Assembly (NCBI RefSeq): GCF_022601975.1
Contig: NZ_JAKVIR010000005.1
Location: 142,318-206,317, forward strand
DNA from: Pontibacter sp. E15-1
GTDB taxonomy: Bacteria; Bacteroidota; Bacteroidia; Cytophagales; Hymenobacteraceae
Length of the DNA stretch: 64,000 nt
Reading direction: 5' to 3'
A program made the translations under genes and the position numbers. This document shows positions 51,857 to 61,746 of this stretch, piece after piece. Each line of letters opens with the position of its first letter. The first letter of the stretch is position 1. The notes below the pieces were generated by a model. The model ran no database searches and was not told the DNA's origin. It saw only the letters and a program-made list of their open reading frames with translations.

Positions 51857-52075
51857 GCGCAAGCGTCCGCTTGTGCTGCTATGTTGGGCGGTGTCTGTCA
51901 GGTTGGATTTGCATTGTGATACCGTTCTCAAATAGATTCTGCGCATGTGAAAGTGTTTGTGCAAAACAACCCACCCCTACCCCTCCCAAGAGGGGAATTG
52001 CACTAATGAATGGCAAGGCTGTATGCGTTCATCATTTGATATTGGTATGAGATAGGCACAAGCGGACGCTTGCGC
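51857..52075 (+). repeat. Long-spaced inverted repeat, MITE-like
   Basis: A 20-bp sequence (gcgcaagcgtccgcttgtgc) at 51857-51876 recurs in inverted orientation at 52056-52075, enclosing about 180 bp with no gene. The middle includes a purine/pyrimidine stretch (cccacccctacccctccc at about 51970). This shape fits a small non-autonomous mobile element, or a decayed one. It lies between the ECF42 gene and the Sus operon terminator. Confidence 0.7.
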
Positions 52076-52120
52076 CAGTAAGAGCCATAGCGAGCACTTT
52101 TCCATTGAAAGTTTAAGCAT

Positions 52121-52166
52121 AAAAAAAAAGCTACCCCGGAAACCAGCGTTTCCAGGGTAGCTTTTT
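52121..52166 (-). terminator. Terminator of the SusE-side operon
   Basis: The arms aaaaaaagctacccc-ggaaac and gtttcc-agggtagcttttt form a strong hairpin with A and T runs on both sides, between the rightward ECF42 gene and the leftward SusE/F gene. It can serve both. Confidence 0.9.
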
Positions 52167-52231
52167 GTGTTTTAAATAAAATGTAGGTTACCAACCATTG
52201 CCGCTCAAATACGGCGGGAGGTATGGGCAGC

Positions 52232-53341
52232 TTACTTTTTGATCAGGACGTAGTTGCCTGTCAGGTCGTTGAAGATGATGCGGTAGGTGCCGGCGGCAAC
52301 TTTAATGTTATCGCTGTTCTGGCTGCCTTTGCCGTAGATAGCTGCTTGGTCTGCTCCTGCTCCCCAGTTTACGCTCCAGTCTTCCGCAATACGGAACTTC
52401 ATCTCCGTTGCTTCCGTGAAGGTGTGCTCCAGGCTCCAGTAATGCGGGTTAAAAGTAGAGTTTTCCATCGGGATGATGCTACTCCAATCCGTGAACGGAC
52501 CGATAAGGCCGATAGAGCTATACGCTGTTGCCCCGGCAGCATTGTATGGTGTCAGGGTAAAGGTATTGTTGCGGAGGTTTAGCGCAGCCGTATAATACCC
52601 GTCAGCCGCCACACTAAACGTGCCCGGGTCTGGGTCTTGCTCGGTTTCGCGGAAAGCAACGCCTGTTGCCGTTCCATCGCTTCCCCACTGTGGGGCCCAT
52701 AAGCCGTCTTTCTGCACAAACTTCAGCGCGCCCGCTTTCAGGTAACCCGTATAGGTAAACAGGAACGGATTTGCCTCGCTGCGGAACATGGGCGTACCGC
52801 CCGGGTTGTTCCATCCATTTTTCGTGGCGTCGCCTACCATATACACTGTCGCAAACTTAGGCTTGTCCAGCCAAGGCGTCAGCGACATGGTGATGGTGTT
52901 GGAGTATACCGGCGTTTGGTTATCGCCAAGGTGCGGGAACAAGCGCACCAGCACCGTGCTGGCCTTGCCTGGCTCTAACTCCATGCGGTTGAGAAGTGCG
53001 TTCAGCTCACCGTGGGTGAAGGCTTTCTCTTGGCTGCTGCCAATCTCAAATTCCTCTGGGCTCGCAAAGTTATCCCCCTCTGTATCGAACTGCAGGATGT
53101 AATTCACAGCACCGCTGTGGCTCACCGACGGGTCAGACCAGGTCAGGTCCATCGGATTCCAGGAGATAGTGAGGGCGGTTTCCTCCGCCTGCGCTTCCAC
53201 CAACACAACCTCTGAAGCCGAGGCCGTGATGGTTGGGGCACCCCCCACGGTAACGTTAACCTGCTCCTCATCCTTTTCGCAAGACACCAGGACCAGCGAC
53301 ATCAGGCAGAGCAGCGATAATTTATTTAACCAGATTTTCAT
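52232..53341 (-). CDS. SusE/SusF-like outer-membrane starch-binding lipoprotein
   Basis: 369 residues. The lipoprotein signal ends LVLVSCEKDEE, with acidic residues after the Cys that favour surface exposure. The N-terminal Ig-like SusE domain has TALTISWNPMDLTWSDPS (residues about 55-72). Two carbohydrate-binding SusE/F repeats follow, VYMVGDATKNGWNNPGG and SSIGLIGPFTDWSSIIPM, each ending near NTFTLTP or GNYVLIKK. These bind starch-like glucans at the surface. It lies downstream of susD and before the shared terminator, the last gene of the leftward operon. Confidence 0.88.
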   Translation of the reverse strand: MKIWLNKLSLLCLMSLVLVSCEKDEEQVNVTVGGAPTITASASEVVLVEAQAEETALTISWNPMDLTWSDPSVSHSGAVNYILQFDTEGDNFASPEEFEIGSSQEKAFTHGELNALLNRMELEPGKASTVLVRLFPHLGDNQTPVYSNTITMSLTPWLDKPKFATVYMVGDATKNGWNNPGGTPMFRSEANPFLFTYTGYLKAGALKFVQKDGLWAPQWGSDGTATGVAFRETEQDPDPGTFSVAADGYYTAALNLRNNTFTLTPYNAAGATAYSSIGLIGPFTDWSSIIPMENSTFNPHYWSLEHTFTEATEMKFRIAEDWSVNWGAGADQAAIYGKGSQNSDNIKVAAGTYRIIFNDLTGNYVLIKK

Positions 53342-53406
53342 ATAGATACATTAAAAAAGTGAAGGAACGGCGGCACCCGATCAGGCACCGCCGCATATCC
53401 TGTCTA

Positions 53407-55005
53407 TTAATACCCTGTGTTCTGAACCAGATTCGGATTCGCGATCAGGTCAGCGCTCGGGATCGGGTACAGCGTTCGGTAAGCATCTACTGCTTTGCCT
53501 GCACGCACCCCGCCTTTCCAAGGCCATACATACTCGCTTCCGGTAAACAGACCGTAACGAATCAGGTCTGTTCTGCGCTGTGCCTCCCAGCTGAGTTCAC
53601 GGGCGCGCTCATCCAGGATGAAGCGCAACGTGAGGTCGCCGTCTGAGATATTGCCAGCCGTGCCATTGTAGGCCCGCACGCGCAACGCGTTAACCAGGGA
53701 AAGCGCTGTTGCCCGGTCGCCACCTGTTCCGCCACGGAGCACCGCCTCGGCATACATCAGGTATACATCCGCCAACCGGAACATCGGGTAGTCCGTGTCA
53801 ACGAACACTTTGCCCGGATGCGCGCCTGCCTGACCGGTAGAGGTCACGTTCTTGTATTTAATCAGCGGATAGCCGCTTGAGAACTGGCTTATCTCCTCGA
53901 TTTCCTTTGATTGGCCATCGGTATGGAACCTGCCGCGCTCGTCAACAGCCCCGTCAGTGCCCGGATACAGATTAACGATGGCCGACGTGGTGCGCAACCC
54001 GGACCAGCCGCCGTCGATACCGAACGCGGGCGCGCTCATAGAACCACCCACAGAAGCGTGCACCAGGTAGGTTGTGCCGCCATAGGTCTGTGTTCTGAGA
54101 CCGTCGAAGGTGATCGGGAAAATAATGCCTTTCGCCTTGTTGTTGTCAGCCAGGAACAGGTTGCCGAAATCGGGCTCGAGGGTATACCCGGCATCTATCA
54201 CCTTCTTGGCAAAGGTAACGGCCTCGGTATACTTGGGCTGCCCGGCGTATACATCTGCGTTCAGATACAGTTTGGTCAGGAGCGTCCAGGCGGCTGCCTT
54301 GTCGGCACGCGCATACTCGTTTTGCATTGGGTCCTGCAGGTCGTCTTGCACGTCCAGCAACTCCGACTCTATGTAACTAAACAGCTCAGCTCTGGAGATT
54401 TGCTCCGGGAAGAAAGAACCCACTTTGTCATTTTCCGTCACGAACGGCACGTTCCCAAACAGGTCGAGGGCATGGTAGTAACTGAGTGCCCGCAAATAGC
54501 GCGCCTCGGCATGAAACAGCCGGGCCATCTCGGCGTTTGCACCCGTGATGCCGCGCTCCGACAGTTTAGCATCTGTGGTCTCGCGGATAAACTCATTCGA
54601 CAGCGTCACCTGATAGTAGATACGGGCAAACATGGCTGTGATGAACTGGTTGTTCGGTGTCCAGTCCATGTCGTGCAGGTCCGGCAAACCGGCATCACCC
54701 CACCCGATCACCGCCTCGTCCGTCGGAAGTTCCTGCAGCTGCCAGTACTGGCGCAGGTATGAGGAGAAGCCCTCATCACCGCCTGTGATATCCGGGTCGC
54801 CGGCAGGGCCTACCTGACCCGTAAGGGCATAGCCGGCATACACCTTGGCCAGCACCGCTTTGTAGTTGCTGAAGTCTTTGTACACCGACGCTGAGGTAAC
54901 CTCATACGGTGGGGTCTGGTCCAGATCTCCGGTACAAGAAACAGCCGACAGGCCAAGAATGCCCGACAGTATGATGCTTGCTATATAATTCTTTTTCATT
55001 TTCAT
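53407..55005 (-). CDS. SusD/RagB-family lipoprotein
   Basis: A 532-residue surface lipoprotein that captures glycan and lids the SusC transporter. Signal and lipobox are at LGLSAVSCTGDLDQTPP. The helical SusD core is seen in ARYLRALSYYHALDLFGNVP (a hallmark stretch, residues about 155-174), and the C-terminus has DERARELSWEAQRRTDLIRYG, the other strong signature. It starts 6 bp after the susC stop. Substrate is not readable from the sequence; the neighbouring SusE/F protein and amylase suggest a starch-type glucan. Confidence 0.94.
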   Translation of the reverse strand: MKMKKNYIASIILSGILGLSAVSCTGDLDQTPPYEVTSASVYKDFSNYKAVLAKVYAGYALTGQVGPAGDPDITGGDEGFSSYLRQYWQLQELPTDEAVIGWGDAGLPDLHDMDWTPNNQFITAMFARIYYQVTLSNEFIRETTDAKLSERGITGANAEMARLFHAEARYLRALSYYHALDLFGNVPFVTENDKVGSFFPEQISRAELFSYIESELLDVQDDLQDPMQNEYARADKAAAWTLLTKLYLNADVYAGQPKYTEAVTFAKKVIDAGYTLEPDFGNLFLADNNKAKGIIFPITFDGLRTQTYGGTTYLVHASVGGSMSAPAFGIDGGWSGLRTTSAIVNLYPGTDGAVDERGRFHTDGQSKEIEEISQFSSGYPLIKYKNVTSTGQAGAHPGKVFVDTDYPMFRLADVYLMYAEAVLRGGTGGDRATALSLVNALRVRAYNGTAGNISDGDLTLRFILDERARELSWEAQRRTDLIRYGLFTGSEYVWPWKGGVRAGKAVDAYRTLYPIPSADLIANPNLVQNTGY

Positions 55006-55011
55006 CTATTA

Positions 55012-58000
55012 TTAAAAGTCAAGGTTTACACCCAACGACATAATTCTTGGTCTTGGATAAAAGTTATTGTCGATACCGCCGGTTACCTCAGGGTCCAGGC
55101 CATCGTACTTCGTGATCACGAAAACATTCTGTCCGCTGGCCGTCAGGCGCAGGTTCACTTTTTCGTTCATGATGCGGCCAAAGTTATACCCCAGGTTGAT
55201 GTTGTCCATGCGCAGGAAAGAAGCGTTCTCCACAAAGTAGTCTGAGTACTGACGGTTCGGGTCGTTAAGGCCCACAAAGCCAAACTCCGAAACAACACTC
55301 GGGATCGTGAGCAGGTAACCTTCCCAGTCGAGGTTGTTGTAGAAGGCGTTCGCTTTGATGTTGTTGTAGGCATAGCTACCCAACGCACCGCGCAACACAA
55401 AGCCCAGGCTCCACTTGTCGTAAGAGAACTGCGAGCTCAGGCCAAGGAACACTTTCGGCTCCGGGTTTTTGTAGCGATACAAGTCCTGGTCCGTGATTTC
55501 GCCGTCGCCATTCAGATCGGCATACAAGCCCTCAATCGGTCGGCCGTTGTCATCATACACCTGCTTGTACAGATAGTATGCGTAGGTTGGGAAACCAACC
55601 GTGTGCACCTGGATCGTGTTACCCACGCCACCGCCAATGCCGCCTACCGGTATACCCACGGCATCCTTGTCCTCGATCTTACTCAGGCTAGTGATCTCAT
55701 TGATGTTGTAAGTAGCGTTCAAGCCGATATCCCAGTTAAACTTCTCCGTGTTCACGGCATTGAAGTTCAGAACAGCCTCCAGACCGCTGTTCTCGATGCT
55801 TCCCACGTTGGTATAGAGTCTGTTGGTGAGATTAGAGCCAGCTGGCACCGGTATGATGGCGAGCAGGTCCTCAGTCTTCTTGAAGTAATAGTCCAGGCTA
55901 CCGGAGATACGGTTGTTCAGCACACCGAAGTCGATACCGGCATTGTAGGTCGTCGTTTCTTCCCACTTGATGTTCTCGTCATATCCCTGCGGGCGAAGCG
56001 TGGTGTAGAACTTGTCTCCGAACTGGTAGCTGGCTTCCTGGTTGCTGGGCACATAGCGCGCCAAGTATGGGTAGTATCCCCCAATGTCCTGCTGGCCCGT
56101 GATACCATACCCTACGCGTAGCTTTAAGTCAGACACTGCGGGAATGCTTTGCATGAAAGGCTCCTCCACGATTCTCCAGGCCAGGGCCAGGGCCGGAAAC
56201 GTGCCCCAGCGGTTGTCCGGGCTGAAGCGCGATGAACCGTCTCTTCTTACAGTGGCCGTGAACAGGTAGCGGTCGTTGAAGGCATAGTTCACTCTTCCAA
56301 AGAAAGAGACCAGCACATTGTTCGTCTCACCAGGTATAGGCGCACGCGTAACGGTGTCGCCAGCTACGTTAAACGTGGCAAAGGCCGGCGATTTAGCGTT
56401 GAATTTCTGGTATGAGTAACCCGCTGTCACGTCTACCCGGCTTTTGATGGCCTCATACTCTTTGGCATAGTTCAGGTAAAAGTCCAGCAGGTTGTTCGTC
56501 TTTGTCTGCGCATACTGCGAGACGCTTCCGCCCTGGGTATAGACAGATGCCAGCGTGGCAGGCAAAAACACCGAGCCCTCGCTATCCGACACATCATAGC
56601 CAAGGTTCAGATTCGCCTTCAGCTCCGGCATGAAATGGAACTTGTAGTCGAGCTGCAGGTTACCGATGCTTCTTTTCACATCGCTCTTGTCGTCTGTCTG
56701 CTCTAACGTACTGAGCGGGTTGCGCGGCGCCTGGGTATTGATTTCGCCGCCTGCTTTTACCCATTCAAAATAACCGCCGAACAGGTTGTCCTCATAAGGG
56801 CTTTGGGTTGGGTCGAAAGCCACGGCTGCGCCGATAACGCCTTCATTGGCGAACTGGCTTCTGGAGCTGATGCCTTTCACGTTGAGGTTCACCTTCAGGT
56901 GATCCTGGAAAAACGTTGGGTTCAGGTTCACGCTGGCAGAGGCACGCTTCAACTCAGAGGTAAGCAGGATACCATCCTGATCCAGATAACCCACGGAAAC
57001 GCGGTATGGGATATTTTTAAGCGACCCACTCACACTCAGGTTGTGGTCATGGCTGATGGCGTCCCGGAAAATCAGTTCCTGCCAGTTAGTATTGGCATCG
57101 CCGAGCAACGGAATTGTCTCATCGTTGCCATACTGGCGAACTGCAGAACGGAACTCATCCCCGCGCAGCACATCTACCTGGTTGCGCAACTGAGAGATAG
57201 AAGCCAGTGAGCTCAGGCTCACTTTCATCTTGTCTCCTGCCTTGCCTTTCTTCGTGGTGATGATAATTACACCGTTAGACGCCCTGGAACCATAGATGGC
57301 CGTGGCAGAGGCATCTTTCAGGATGTTGAAAGACTCAATGTCGTTCGGGTTGATGAGCGACAGCGGGTTGGGGGAACCAGCAACAGAGCTGTTGTCAATC
57401 GGAACGCCGTCAATCACGATCAGCGGGTCGTTGCTGGCGTTCAGCGAGGAGCCGCCACGGATACGGATCCTGCTGCCAGAGCCCGGCGCGCCGCCGTTCG
57501 AGGAAATCTGCACACCGGCTACTTTACCGGTGATGAGCTGCTCCGGGTTAGTGATGTTACCCTGCTGGAAATCGTCCTGCGTTACAGAGGTAACAGAACC
57601 GGTCAGGTCGCTTTTCTTTTGGGTACCATAGCCCACCACAACCACTTCCTGCAGCGCTTTCGCGTCCTCACCGAGTGTTACGTTCAGCGTTCGCTGGTTT
57701 CCAACGGCTACTTCCTTGTTAGAATAGCCGATGTAAGAAAACACGAGCACCGCGCCCGTCTCCGGAACCGCGAGTGTAAAGTTGCCGCTAACGTCCGTAG
57801 CTGTGCCGCGTGTTGTGCCGCGCAGTACCACCGTCACGCCCGGCAAGGCCACACCAGAATTGTCGGTTACTTTACCGGTCACGGTCACATCTGCCTGCGC
57901 CTTCGCGCCTGTGCCCATACGGGCTGGGGCGGGGGCGTTGGCAGGCTTTGCCGCAGGCTGTGCGTTCTCTTTGTAGATGATGTACACCTGGTTCACCTTC

Positions 58001-58329
58001 TTGTAGTTCAGGCCGGCTGGCACGAGCATACGCGTCAGCAGAGCCTCTGCGCTGGTCTCGCCCTCCAGCGACACAGGTACCCGTAACTGCAGGTTTTGCG
58101 CCACATCGGCCTTGTACGAGAACTGAATGCCAAACTTGTTGCGCAAGTCTGTGAGCGCTGCCTTCAACGATTTGTTGGTGTACCCCTGTTCCCTCTTGCT
58201 GACATTCGCAGCTAGTTCCAGCTGGATGTCAGTAGCATACACATGCGTGGCAATGCCTGGAAGGCTAAAGCCGCACAACGCAGCAGAAAGGCCGATGGCC
58301 CGTAACCTACTGGTATATTTATTTTGCAT
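55012..58329 (-). CDS. SusC/RagA TonB-dependent transporter with STN signalling domain
   Basis: A 1105-residue outer-membrane barrel importing oligosaccharides with TonB energy. Signal peptide first, then a secretin/TonB short N-terminal (STN) domain (about 40-120, KSLKAALTDLRNKFGIQFSYK), a carboxypeptidase-like beta domain (about 150-235, VTGKVTDNSGVALPGVTVV), a plug (about 240-350, EVVVVGYGTQKKSDLTGSVT) and the barrel to the C-terminus. The STN domain indicates it talks to a FecR/ECF pair, which lies immediately upstream. Codon use is like its neighbours, so this locus looks native. Confidence 0.95.
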   Translation of the reverse strand: MQNKYTSRLRAIGLSAALCGFSLPGIATHVYATDIQLELAANVSKREQGYTNKSLKAALTDLRNKFGIQFSYKADVAQNLQLRVPVSLEGETSAEALLTRMLVPAGLNYKKVNQVYIIYKENAQPAAKPANAPAPARMGTGAKAQADVTVTGKVTDNSGVALPGVTVVLRGTTRGTATDVSGNFTLAVPETGAVLVFSYIGYSNKEVAVGNQRTLNVTLGEDAKALQEVVVVGYGTQKKSDLTGSVTSVTQDDFQQGNITNPEQLITGKVAGVQISSNGGAPGSGSRIRIRGGSSLNASNDPLIVIDGVPIDNSSVAGSPNPLSLINPNDIESFNILKDASATAIYGSRASNGVIIITTKKGKAGDKMKVSLSSLASISQLRNQVDVLRGDEFRSAVRQYGNDETIPLLGDANTNWQELIFRDAISHDHNLSVSGSLKNIPYRVSVGYLDQDGILLTSELKRASASVNLNPTFFQDHLKVNLNVKGISSRSQFANEGVIGAAVAFDPTQSPYEDNLFGGYFEWVKAGGEINTQAPRNPLSTLEQTDDKSDVKRSIGNLQLDYKFHFMPELKANLNLGYDVSDSEGSVFLPATLASVYTQGGSVSQYAQTKTNNLLDFYLNYAKEYEAIKSRVDVTAGYSYQKFNAKSPAFATFNVAGDTVTRAPIPGETNNVLVSFFGRVNYAFNDRYLFTATVRRDGSSRFSPDNRWGTFPALALAWRIVEEPFMQSIPAVSDLKLRVGYGITGQQDIGGYYPYLARYVPSNQEASYQFGDKFYTTLRPQGYDENIKWEETTTYNAGIDFGVLNNRISGSLDYYFKKTEDLLAIIPVPAGSNLTNRLYTNVGSIENSGLEAVLNFNAVNTEKFNWDIGLNATYNINEITSLSKIEDKDAVGIPVGGIGGGVGNTIQVHTVGFPTYAYYLYKQVYDDNGRPIEGLYADLNGDGEITDQDLYRYKNPEPKVFLGLSSQFSYDKWSLGFVLRGALGSYAYNNIKANAFYNNLDWEGYLLTIPSVVSEFGFVGLNDPNRQYSDYFVENASFLRMDNINLGYNFGRIMNEKVNLRLTASGQNVFVITKYDGLDPEVTGGIDNNFYPRPRIMSLGVNLDF

Positions 58330-58340
58330 AAGAAAAATTG

Positions 58341-59372
58341 TTATTTATTAGGTAGACGTATTGTGATTGTGTTGTTCTGTGTTGTAATGGCCGTGCCCAG
58401 CGTTTCCGACACTGTCTCCAGGATGCTTTCCACTCCCCTGTTGTCGAGGTTGGCGGTAAGCCTTTGGTCTGCCAGCGAGGCGTCCGCGATGACTACCTGG
58501 TAACCATACACCTCCTCCAGCATCGCGGCGATCTCCTGCAGCGGGGTGTCTTCAAATATCACCCTGTTATCCTTCCAGGCCGTGTACAGCTCGGGACGCA
58601 CCTGCTTTCGGGTCAGGGTGCGCCGGGCTGTGCCCGCCAGTTCCACGAGGTCGCCGGGCTGCATGATCAGCTGTTGCGCAGTGTGCTTTTCGCCGTCGTA
58701 GCGGAGGCGCACTTTGCCCGATGCCAGCACCACGCGGTTTTCTTCGCCACGGCCGGTCACGTTAAACTCAGTGCCGAGCACCTCTACCTGCGAGCCGTCT
58801 GGCGTCTCGACGACAAACTTCTGGTGGTTGCGCTGATGCGTGACCGAGAAATAGGCCTCACCGCTCAGATGCACGAGCCGCGGCTCATTGGCCGACCAGG
58901 CTTGGTAGGTAACGGATGAGTTCGCGTTTAGCACCATCACCGAGCTGTCCGGCAGCAGGATCGTGCGCTTCTCACCGAACGCCGTGGCATGCTTCATTGT
59001 CTCCGTCCGTAACCCCATGAAGAGGTATAGACCAGCCACTAAAAGCAAAAGCCCTACTGAGGCCGCCACCAGCATGCCCCGCTGGAGGCCAAAGCGATAG
59101 GCTACCGTGCCCGAGTTGGCATGCTGCGCGGTGTGCATCTCCTGTTGTAGTCGCTGCCATACCGCCGCCGTGTCTGTTTCCACCAGCGGGTATTCGTCCT
59201 CGGAGAGGAGGAGCACCAGTTCCCTGGCTTCCAGCACAGTCTCGCGCTTGAAAGGGTACTGCTGCAGCCATTCCCCCCAAAAGGCATCGCTCTCGGGGGT
59301 GGGGGCTATCACCCAGGTTATAAAAAAAGTGTCTGCGGCAAAGTCTGTGGCGCTTGCAAGCGGGTAATTCAT
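58341..59372 (-). CDS. FecR-family anti-sigma regulator
   Basis: A 343-residue inner-membrane protein. The cytoplasmic N-terminal part (about 1-85) meets the sigma factor. One transmembrane segment (GMLVAASVGLLLLVAGLYLF) leads to the periplasmic FecR domain, whose core reads HATAFGEKRTILLPDSSVMVLNANS. The C-terminal DUF4974-like part (ILETVSETLGTAITTQNNTITI) receives the signal from the STN domain of SusC. The gene ends 11 bp before susC starts, so they are co-transcribed. It lies 168 bp downstream of its sigma factor. Confidence 0.92.
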   Translation of the reverse strand: MNYPLASATDFAADTFFITWVIAPTPESDAFWGEWLQQYPFKRETVLEARELVLLLSEDEYPLVETDTAAVWQRLQQEMHTAQHANSGTVAYRFGLQRGMLVAASVGLLLLVAGLYLFMGLRTETMKHATAFGEKRTILLPDSSVMVLNANSSVTYQAWSANEPRLVHLSGEAYFSVTHQRNHQKFVVETPDGSQVEVLGTEFNVTGRGEENRVVLASGKVRLRYDGEKHTAQQLIMQPGDLVELAGTARRTLTRKQVRPELYTAWKDNRVIFEDTPLQEIAAMLEEVYGYQVVIADASLADQRLTANLDNRGVESILETVSETLGTAITTQNNTITIRLPNK

Positions 59373-59540
59373 CTGGCAATTAGGTATAGCACTGGGTGTT
59401 TCACTGTATGGAGCAGTCGCTCACTACTAAGAATAGACAGGGTGCGCGCAAACTATCCCTTCCTCCCTGAAATATTTATACACTTTTTTAGCAAAGGGAC
59501 TGGAAACCGCCACTTCGGAAAGCGGCATGGAGGGGAGATT

Positions 59541-60122
59541 TTAAAATATGGAGGCGAATAGCACCGGGAGCGCGCACACCAGCACCCGCTTGAGCAGGTG
59601 CTGCAGTTTATCGAGGGCCTTATAGTTTAGCTTATAGGCAGATTCCTGCGCAATACCCATGATTGAGGCGATTTCCTCGTACTTCAGGTTGGCGTAATAT
59701 TTCAGGAAAACAACCTCGCGCTGCCGGGATGGCAGTTTCTCGAGAACCGCGCTCAGGCGCTTTTTTGTGTGCTCGGAGCCTTGTTCCGTGATCAGGTCTT
59801 CCTCGTAAGAAGCTTCGAGCTCGAAACAATAATCCTCTGGCAAGGCCTCGTGCACAGGCTGGCGGCTCAGCTTTTTCAGCAGTTCGGAGCGCATAGCCTT
59901 TAGCAGATAGTAGGTGACGTTGGCCGGGGTAGACAGGTTCGCCTTGCTTTTCCATAGCGTAAAAAACACCTGCTGCAGGCTGTCTTTCACCATCTCCCGG
60001 TCTTTGGTCACCCTGTTGCCATAGCGGAGCAACACCGGAGCAAACCTATGGTATAAAAGTGTAAAGTCAGCTTCGCTGCCTTGCATAAAGTTCGACCACA
60101 ACTCACGTTCACTTGCTACCAT
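59541..60122 (-). CDS. ECF RNA polymerase sigma factor of the Sus locus
   Basis: 193 residues. Region 2 is seen in FTLLYHRFAPVLLRYGNRVT and SLQQVFFTLWKSK. Region 4, LPSRQREVVFLKYYANLKYE then EIASIMGIAQESAYKLNY, binds the -35 element. A short hydrophobic C-terminal tail (VLVCALPVLFASIF) may anchor it to the membrane, a feature of some Bacteroidota ECF factors. It likely directs transcription of the susCDE genes when SusC senses its substrate through FecR. The next gene downstream is the FecR regulator. Confidence 0.92.
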   Translation of the reverse strand: MVASERELWSNFMQGSEADFTLLYHRFAPVLLRYGNRVTKDREMVKDSLQQVFFTLWKSKANLSTPANVTYYLLKAMRSELLKKLSRQPVHEALPEDYCFELEASYEEDLITEQGSEHTKKRLSAVLEKLPSRQREVVFLKYYANLKYEEIASIMGIAQESAYKLNYKALDKLQHLLKRVLVCALPVLFASIF

Positions 60123-60666
60123 ATCGGAAGTATCTCTATCTATCCCTTACGCTCCACCAACGCATGAACGGCTATCGGAAATAGCCGTCAAACCCTGGAG
60201 TAACTGTGCAAAATTCAAGAACTATATTTATAAAAACAACTAATTCTGGAGCGTGGTCAAAATTTATTGAGTAACAACTCACTTACACTAAAGGTATTCA
60301 TTTAAGGGAGATAACGCACAATATGTTTAAAAAAAGAGCAAAAAAGTATTGCTATTATTTTCGAGGCTTACTTAGGAGCTTTAACGATGTGAGGCCAGGT
60401 ACTAAATAATGTCGCAAATTTGTGTGCCAAAATTAGTAAATCTGTATGCTCCTATACTTCGGTGTATAAACACAGAGAATCCGCATGCCCATACCCCTCT
60501 ATTTTTCCCGTTGTTCCTGGTCCCTATCCGTAGCCGATAACGGGTATAGCAAAACCCCATGTACCTGGCTTTGAAGGCCTGGCACATGGGGTTCTGATCA
60601 GAAAAATATCATTATCATACCGGAAGCTGCGTACGCTACCCTGATTACAGCCTGTGTTGCAAAGGG
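60123..60666 (+). other. Intergenic between galT and the ECF sigma gene
   Basis: 544 bp separating two leftward genes. A hairpin that can end galT transcription lies at 60553-60593. The remaining AT-rich stretch, up to the ECF start at 60122, probably holds the promoter of the Sus regulator operon. A minus-strand frame at 60402-60587 has no coding features. Nothing else seen. Confidence 0.6.
60553..60593 (-). terminator. Terminator downstream of galT
   Basis: A 17-bp stem with two mismatches (aaccccatgt ... acatggggtt, inner cctggc/gcctgg arms) followed on the minus strand by a short T-run (TTTTGC). Confidence 0.7.
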
Positions 60667-61692
60667 CTAGATCAGGCTTCTCAGGCGCTCGGCACTGGAT
60701 TCCGGGGTAACGTCGCGCTGCGGATCGCCCATTAATTCGTAACCCACCATAAACTTCTTCACGGAGGCCGAGCGGAGCAGCGGCGGGAAAAAATGCATAT
60801 GCAGGTGCCAGCCGGGATGCTCCTGCCCATCGGTCGGGCTTTGGTGAATGCCGGACGAATACGGGAACGACACCTTGAACACCTTGTCATACACCATCGT
60901 CAGGTGCTTGATGGCATCGGCGAAGGCATTTTTCTCCGCTTCGTCCATCTGGCCTAGGTGCTGCATGTGCCGCCGTGGCAGAATCATCGTCTCGAAAGGC
61001 CATACCGCCCAGAACGGCACCAGCGCCACAAAAAACGGGTTCTCGTATACAATGCGGGTTTTCTCTTCCAGCTCTATCGCCAGGTAATCCTCCAGCAGGC
61101 TGCGGCCATTCGCTTCGAAATAAGCGGCCTGCTGTGCGGTTTCTTTTGCCGGTCCGCCGGGTATGGAACTCTGTGCCCAGATCTGGCCGTGCGGGTGCGG
61201 GTTGCTGCAGCCCATGGTCGCGCCTTTGTTCTCGAAGATCTGCACATGGTTGATGAAGTCGAGCATGCCCAGTTCCAGATACTCCTGTTGCCAGAGGTCC
61301 ACCACTTTTCGGATGTCCTCCACCTCCATGTCAGGCAGCGTCACGTCGTGGCGCGGCGAGAAACAGATCACTTTGCAGATGCCGCGCTCGCTTTCCGCAC
61401 GCAGCAGGCCGCCCTTCGTGAAGGAACCGGCCGGTGTGGTGGGCTGCAGCGCGCCAAAGTCGTTATCGAAGGCGTAAGTGGATTTGTAGTCCGGGTTGTG
61501 CTCGCCGTTGGCCCGCTCGTTGGTAGGGCAAAGGTAACAGCCTGGGTCGTATTCGGGGCGGTCGTCTTTCTGCACGTCCTCTTCCTGCCCCTGCCAGGGC
61601 CGCTTGGCCCGGTGTGGCGATACCAAAACCCATTCGCCGTTGAGGGGGTTATATCTGCGGTGCGGGTGTTCCGCTAAATCAAAAGCTGCCAT
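60667..61692 (-). CDS. galT: Galactose-1-phosphate uridylyltransferase
   Basis: Swaps UMP between UDP-glucose and galactose-1-phosphate in the Leloir pathway. 341 residues, class I (histidine-triad fold). [12 protein letters not shown] holds the catalytic His that carries UMP. CYLCPTN near residue 53 and RHDVTLPD near 115 are the zinc-binding positions. Cytoplasmic. It ends 54 bp before galK starts on the same strand, so the pair is likely co-transcribed. A hairpin terminator follows. Confidence 0.95.
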   Translation of the reverse strand: MAAFDLAEHPHRRYNPLNGEWVLVSPHRAKRPWQGQEEDVQKDDRPEYDPGCYLCPTNERANGEHNPDYKSTYAFDNDFGALQPTTPAGSFTKGGLLRAESERGICKVICFSPRHDVTLPDMEVEDIRKVVDLWQQEYLELGMLDFINHVQIFENKGATMGCSNPHPHGQIWAQSSIPGGPAKETAQQAAYFEANGRSLLEDYLAIELEEKTRIVYENPFFVALVPFWAVWPFETMILPRRHMQHLGQMDEAEKNAFADAIKHLTMVYDKVFKVSFPYSSGIHQSPTDGQEHPGWHLHMHFFPPLLRSASVKKFMVGYELMGDPQRDVTPESSAERLRSLI

Positions 61693-61746
61693 AATGTTGT
61701 GTTAAAGTTGAGGGCTGCCCCGCAAAGGGCGGCCGGGTTTCAGACG

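Noticed and set aside
51960-51990. A G/C-rich purine-pyrimidine stretch (cccacccctacccct...) as a CRISPR or G-quadruplex array
   Set aside because: Only one short run, no spaced repeats; a quadruplex on the other strand is possible but unsupported.
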